A DNA stretch of 64,000 nucleotides from Lacticaseibacillus daqingensis. GTDB lineage: Bacteria > Bacillota > Bacilli > Lactobacillales > Lactobacillaceae. The number at the start of each line of letters is the position of its first letter. Position 1 is the stretch's first letter. Both the position numbers and the translations under genes were made by a program. Under the pieces are notes generated by a model that was given only the letters and a program-made list of their open reading frames with translations, ran no database searches and was not told the DNA's origin. Positions 60,534 to 64,000 of the stretch are shown piece by piece. The stretch lies in contig NZ_RHOH01000004.1 in the NCBI RefSeq assembly GCF_003946115.1, forward strand, positions 124,001-188,000. The letters are read 5' to 3'.

Positions 60534-60899
60534 CCTTACTACGCCTCCAAATACCAGCGAACAGGTGATGGCTTTTCTGACTTTCAGCCACCGCTCGACT
60601 AAAACATTTTACCATAGGCATAAACGGTGACCAACAAAGTCTCTTAAAATCGGCATATTCGTTGCTAAAAACACAGAAACTTTACACTTCCTTTAGGTGC
60701 CTACAAGGGAACAATTACAAGCGAAAAAGTCTGCAATCTCAAATCCGAGATTGCAGGCCCCTTCACCCCTTATGGCCATCCATTGCACTAGCCTGTTATA
60801 GAATTTCTCCCGATGCCCGCTTGTTCCTGACATGCTAAGTTGTCGCACTGCCCTTAACCATCTGGAAATAATCTCCTAATCAAAAAAATTTGAAATATA
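60534..60899. other. Gap between priming transferase and GH25 gene
   Basis: A 366-bp non-coding stretch with one hairpin terminator; the promoter of the priming transferase should lie in its left half, but no strong match is seen. Confidence 0.5.
60731..60756 (-). terminator. Terminator after the GH25 gene
   Basis: CTGCAATCTC and GAGATTGCAG with a 6-base loop; on the minus strand ACTTTTTCG follows. Confidence 0.85.
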
Positions 60900-63269
60900 T
60901 TACTGAACTTCCTCCAAACCTCGGACATCAATCCAGAAAGACAACCCAGTTTGTTGAACCTGGACCTGAACATACACACCCATCGTTGTCTGCTTTGCTT
61001 GTAACGCCTTAACCAGTACCCCGGAGTATGCAGTAGCGCCAGTGTTCGGTGAAATAGTTTCTAGTGAAGTCATATATGGCCCTGCACTATAGATTCCATC
61101 TGCTCGGATTGTCTGATCAACCCGATAGACTTTGCCTGTAACGTCCACATCGCCTGTGATTTCGTTCATCGCAAAGGCTGCCAAACCACGCTGATCAATC
61201 CAGAATGTTTTACCATCAGATTCCGTCTGGACCTGAACATACACACCCATCGTTGTCTGCTTTGCTTGTAACGCCTTAACCAGTACCCCGGAGTATGCAG
61301 TAGCGCCAGTGTTCGGTGAAATAGTTTCTAGTGAAGTCATATATGGCCCTGCACTATAGATTCCATCTGCTCGGATTGTCTGATCAACCCGATAGACTTT
61401 GCCTGTAACGTCCACATCGCCTGTGATTTCGTTCATCGCAAAGGCTGCCAAACCACGCTGATCAATCCAGAATGTTTTACCATCAGATTCCGTCTGGACC
61501 TGAACATACACACCCATCGTTGTCTGCTTTGCTTGTAGTGCCTTAACCAGTACCCCGGAGTATGCAGTAGCACCAGTGTTCGGTGAAATAGTTTCTAGTG
61601 AAGTCATATATGGCCCTGCACTATAGATTCCATCTGCTCGGATTGTCTGATCAACTCGATAGACTTTGCCTGTAACGTCCACATCGCCTGTGATTTCGTT
61701 CATCACAACTGCCTTTAGTGCACGCTCATCAATCCAGAAAGTTTCCCCCGTGCTCAGTTTAATCTGATCGAAAACGCCACGAGTCGTGATATCTCGTTGC
61801 AGGGCTGTAACAATCCTTCCGGAGTATTTCAGACCATCCGTATTTGGCGAACTAGTCGTACCACTAGTCATATATGGACCGTCAGCCCAGATGCCATCAG
61901 CACGATTTGACTGATCAATTTGAAAAAATCCAGAAATATTTTCGCTAGAGAGAATCTTCTCGTACACGGGATCAACCAGAGCCATTTTTTGAATCCAAAT
62001 CAGAGTCCCATTAGCATAGCCTTTTACGTAAGTACCTGTTCGCGTAGTGGCTTCCTCAATGGCATGGAAAAACGCCTTATCATATTTTTTCCCGTCCACG
62101 TTAGGTTGGCTGGTTTCATAGCTTGTATTATAAGGCCCCGTGTAAACTCCATCCGCTCGGGTGCTCTGATCAATCGTGGCGTCATAATCAACTAACCCCG
62201 AAGATAATATTGGATCATACTTTCGGGTAAACAGACCACGATAATCTATTGAAACATCCACACTGCTTTTCGCACCAGGGAACAATGCAGTCGATGAGAA
62301 CTGCCAAGCACCATAGTTCGTGTTCCACAGATTAGTCGCCCTGGGATCGTATGGGTACTGCGCATACCAGGTTTTTGCTTCGCCAACGGTGGCAATGGCA
62401 GCATTTTTTGCGGCAAATCCGCCACCAGTGTAAACGACATGCTGATTGTACCCTGCATCCGAAAGAACTTGCCAGAAAGCTTTAAGCTCCGATGCGACAT
62501 CTCCTGCTACGAGTCCGTCTTCCATGTCAGCAACAAGGGTGGTGCTCATTGGTAATCCGTGCGATTTCACAGACGCCAGAAAATGATTGGCCTCTGCTCT
62601 TGCTGCCGTAACACTGTTGAATGTCGCGTAATGATACGCTGATACAGCCATTCCAGCGGCCAGAGCATATGAAATTTGGTTAGTAGCGTATGGATTTTCG
62701 TATCCTGTTCCTTGGGTCAATTTAACCACAAGTCCACTAACACCTAAGTTCCTCAATTGATTAAAATCAGCCTGATTCATCCAGTACTGATAAGACGCAA
62801 CATCAATTACATCGGCACGAGGGTAAAGAGAATTACCAATTTGAATTGTTGCAGGTTGACTTGCAAGTTGGATGATTTGTTGAGCGCGAGATGTCAACGC
62901 TATATCAGCAAGAGCCCGCTCTTGTGCAAGTGCAAGCCATTGGCCCTGCATCTCAAGTGACAACCCCGCAGGAATCGTCATCCGATGAACAATATCTGTA
63001 GAATCGGACTCATTCAACTTTATATTGGAAGCAACGGAAGACCCGATGACCTTATTATCATTCGAAACAGAAGTTGTTTCATCCTTATGATGGTTTGTGA
63101 GCGCAAAGGAGATATCTTGATTTTCCGAATCAATGGCGTTTACAACAAGTGAGCGTCTGCTACACACACTCAAAGAAAAAAACATCCCCAAAAACAGCAG
63201 TGCCTTGACAGTTCGGCAACTGTAGAATTCACGCACAGCCTTGCAAATAAAAACCGGAAACTTTTTCAA
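60900..63269 (-). CDS. Secreted GH25 muramidase with five SH3-like repeats
   Basis: A 789-residue secreted wall hydrolase. A long signal peptide (about 1-45), a linker, then a GH25 domain (about 150-355) with DVIDVASYQYWMNQ, VVKLTQGTGYENPY, the catalytic acid in LVADMEDG and WQFSSTALFPG with VDVSID. Five modules of about 89 residues follow, each with RADGxYxxGPYxTS and FWID or WIQK; they look like SH3_8/GW-type wall-binding repeats. The last three are almost identical. The start is TTG with GGAGG 9 bases upstream; TATAAT lies about 60 bp before. Its place within a glycan cluster suggests autolysis or wall remodelling. Confidence 0.9.
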   Translation of the reverse strand: MKKFPVFICKAVREFYSCRTVKALLFLGMFFSLSVCSRRSLVVNAIDSENQDISFALTNHHKDETTSVSNDNKVIGSSVASNIKLNESDSTDIVHRMTIPAGLSLEMQGQWLALAQERALADIALTSRAQQIIQLASQPATIQIGNSLYPRADVIDVASYQYWMNQADFNQLRNLGVSGLVVKLTQGTGYENPYATNQISYALAAGMAVSAYHYATFNSVTAARAEANHFLASVKSHGLPMSTTLVADMEDGLVAGDVASELKAFWQVLSDAGYNQHVVYTGGGFAAKNAAIATVGEAKTWYAQYPYDPRATNLWNTNYGAWQFSSTALFPGAKSSVDVSIDYRGLFTRKYDPILSSGLVDYDATIDQSTRADGVYTGPYNTSYETSQPNVDGKKYDKAFFHAIEEATTRTGTYVKGYANGTLIWIQKMALVDPVYEKILSSENISGFFQIDQSNRADGIWADGPYMTSGTTSSPNTDGLKYSGRIVTALQRDITTRGVFDQIKLSTGETFWIDERALKAVVMNEITGDVDVTGKVYRVDQTIRADGIYSAGPYMTSLETISPNTGATAYSGVLVKALQAKQTTMGVYVQVQTESDGKTFWIDQRGLAAFAMNEITGDVDVTGKVYRVDQTIRADGIYSAGPYMTSLETISPNTGATAYSGVLVKALQAKQTTMGVYVQVQTESDGKTFWIDQRGLAAFAMNEITGDVDVTGKVYRVDQTIRADGIYSAGPYMTSLETISPNTGATAYSGVLVKALQAKQTTMGVYVQVQVQQTGLSFWIDVRGLEEVQ
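60961..61703 (-). repeat. Near-identical 267-bp tandem coding repeats
   Basis: Blocks beginning at 60961, 61228 and 61495 repeat with a period of exactly 267 bp (89 codons). Units 1 and 2 differ at almost no base; unit 3 differs at a few third positions and diverges at its far end. Confidence 0.93.
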
Positions 63270-63514
63270 TCTGCAGATCCTCCAATCAACTAGAAATATG
63301 ATTTAAAATATCACAAAATATAGATTATACTTTTAGCCTTGCATCATTCCGAATAGATTATGCACGCTAAAGCATATATTAACACGGTCGTCCACGTGTG
63401 TCATGTTTTTCGGAAGATTCATCCTCTTTTTTTGAGTTTTTCTGACAAAGATGAGTCTGTATAAATTGCTGTATTGAGCCTTTACCAGACGCCCTATTGT
63501 CAAAATATAGGGTA
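63270..63514. other. AT-rich gap upstream of the GH25 gene
   Basis: A 245-bp stretch with the TATAAT-type -10 of the GH25 gene (minus strand, near 63325). The 88-codon frame across it overlaps the next gene and has no ribosome binding site. Confidence 0.5.
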
Positions 63515-64000
63515 CTAAAAAATGGCTGGATAACCTATTGCTACGCTGTTTGAAACGACCGCGAGAGCCACTAAGAGTATAAAAGCAATGTGCATACACT
63601 TTCGGGTAGCGTAATGTGTTGCCAGAAAACTCTTGTCAAATAATTCAAACAATTCGCAACAAACAAAAATCATTGCAATGTCCAAAAAGACAAACGTTCG
63701 GTTCGAGGACGCATAGATTGTGGGTGTAAAGCCCATCACGAATCTGGTTGCCAATCCGCTACCAACAATCACGCACATGAGAAGACTTTGCTCTAGAGTG
63801 TCACCATAATTGAGAAGAACATATCCGATTACGAAAATGATTAAGAAGAACAAACTCAACGGGACGTATATGGAAATGCCATAATAATTGGATGGGTCTA
63901 CTCTAGTTCCTTTTTCAAGTTGATCTAACGCCATGTTTAATTTCAAAAAATATGGGTCTGTAAAGGAGCTTGGAAGTAGCCTGTAAAAAACAATTAACAA
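63515..64000 (-). CDS. Multi-spanning membrane protein, C-terminal fragment (5' end outside window)
   Basis: The last 161 residues of a membrane protein whose start lies beyond the window. Four to five hydrophobic helices are visible (YVPLSLFFLIIFVIGYVLL, LLMCVIVGSGLATRFVMGF, FVFLDIAMIFVCCELFEL, IAFILLVALAVVSNSVAIG), with the loop PTIYASSNRTFVF between. This looks like the end of a polysaccharide polymerase or DUF6056-type glycan membrane protein; without the N-terminus the family is uncertain. Confidence 0.7.
   Translation of the reverse strand: MLIVFYRLLPSSFTDPYFLKLNMALDQLEKGTRVDPSNYYGISIYVPLSLFFLIIFVIGYVLLNYGDTLEQSLLMCVIVGSGLATRFVMGFTPTIYASSNRTFVFLDIAMIFVCCELFELFDKSFLATHYATRKCMHIAFILLVALAVVSNSVAIGYPAIF

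Noticed and set aside
60961-61703. CRISPR array suspected from regular repeats
   Set aside because: The period is 267 bp and lies in one reading frame as protein modules; there are no spacers.
63333-63599. 88-codon minus-strand frame before the GH25 gene
   Set aside because: Overlaps the membrane protein gene end in another frame; no ribosome binding site.

Overview
The window reads as a chromosomal segment of a Gram-positive, GC-rich member of the Lactobacillaceae. Supporting evidence: glnR-glnA beside ynbB-miaA, the gluP-yqgQ-glcK-rhodanese run, the yqeG-yqeH-yhbY-nadD-yqeK-rsfS-yqeM run, a sufCDSUB operon, a DUF3042 small protein, pyruvate oxidase, LPXTG pili with a class C sortase, strong purine-rich ribosome binding sites and many TTG/GTG starts. 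Most of the window is visibly GC-rich. Two stretches are AT-richer and look acquired: about 45,240-47,170 (Ltp-like protein plus two tiny genes) and about 58,920-64,000 (start of an exopolysaccharide/cell-wall glycan cluster). The genus cannot be fixed from sequence alone; a Lacticaseibacillus-like organism is my best guess.

Layout. 1-9.2 kb: nitrogen control (glnA, glnR with a GlnR box), ynbB, miaA, DUF3042, a glucokinase/rhomboid operon and a division transpeptidase. 9.4-14.7 kb: YfhO-type membrane protein, DUF915 hydrolase, orphan PTS EIIC-like protein, YaaA. 14.8-21.4 kb: a YtrA-type GntR/ABC operon, then a compact pilus operon (vWA-like tip protein, backbone pilin, sortase C). 21.4-31.3 kb: housekeeping and small hydrolases, TMEM175-like channel, an ATP-grasp protein related to the C-terminal half of GshF, rarA followed by a 6S RNA, universal stress protein, glutathione peroxidase. 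31.4-39.1 kb: an XRE-TPR regulator, DUF2785, a YueI paralogue and the suf operon. 39.2-44.5 kb: a flavin-centred locus. 44.8-58.9 kb: Nudix, Ltp island, gnd, yceD, tmcAL, the yqe cluster, an esterase, an MDR reductase and an M3 peptidase. 59-64 kb: glycosyltransferase, priming sugar transferase, a GH25 muramidase with near-identical C-terminal repeats and a truncated membrane protein.

The most unusual region is 39,220-44,465. A cytosolic PAS-domain protein carries six copies of a D-A-x-T-G-A-S motif, five of them at exact 15-residue spacing. This matches the motif on which ApbE-type enzymes attach FMN to threonine. The gene for a cytosolic ApbE starts one base after its stop codon. A divergent AraC-type regulator shares an 84-bp intergenic region with it. 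Beyond that lies a pyruvate oxidase (FAD enzyme) operon whose second gene is an FAD-synthetase-like protein without a recognisable riboflavin kinase motif. FAD is the substrate of ApbE. I infer a dedicated flavin supply and a soluble, multiply flavinylated PAS protein, which differs from the extracytosolic flavinylated proteins usually linked to ApbE.

A second feature is a dispersed family of intergenic repeats (near 6.7, 29.4, 50.5 and 56.0 kb) with a conserved palindromic core. One copy supplies the last codons of a methyltransferase gene.
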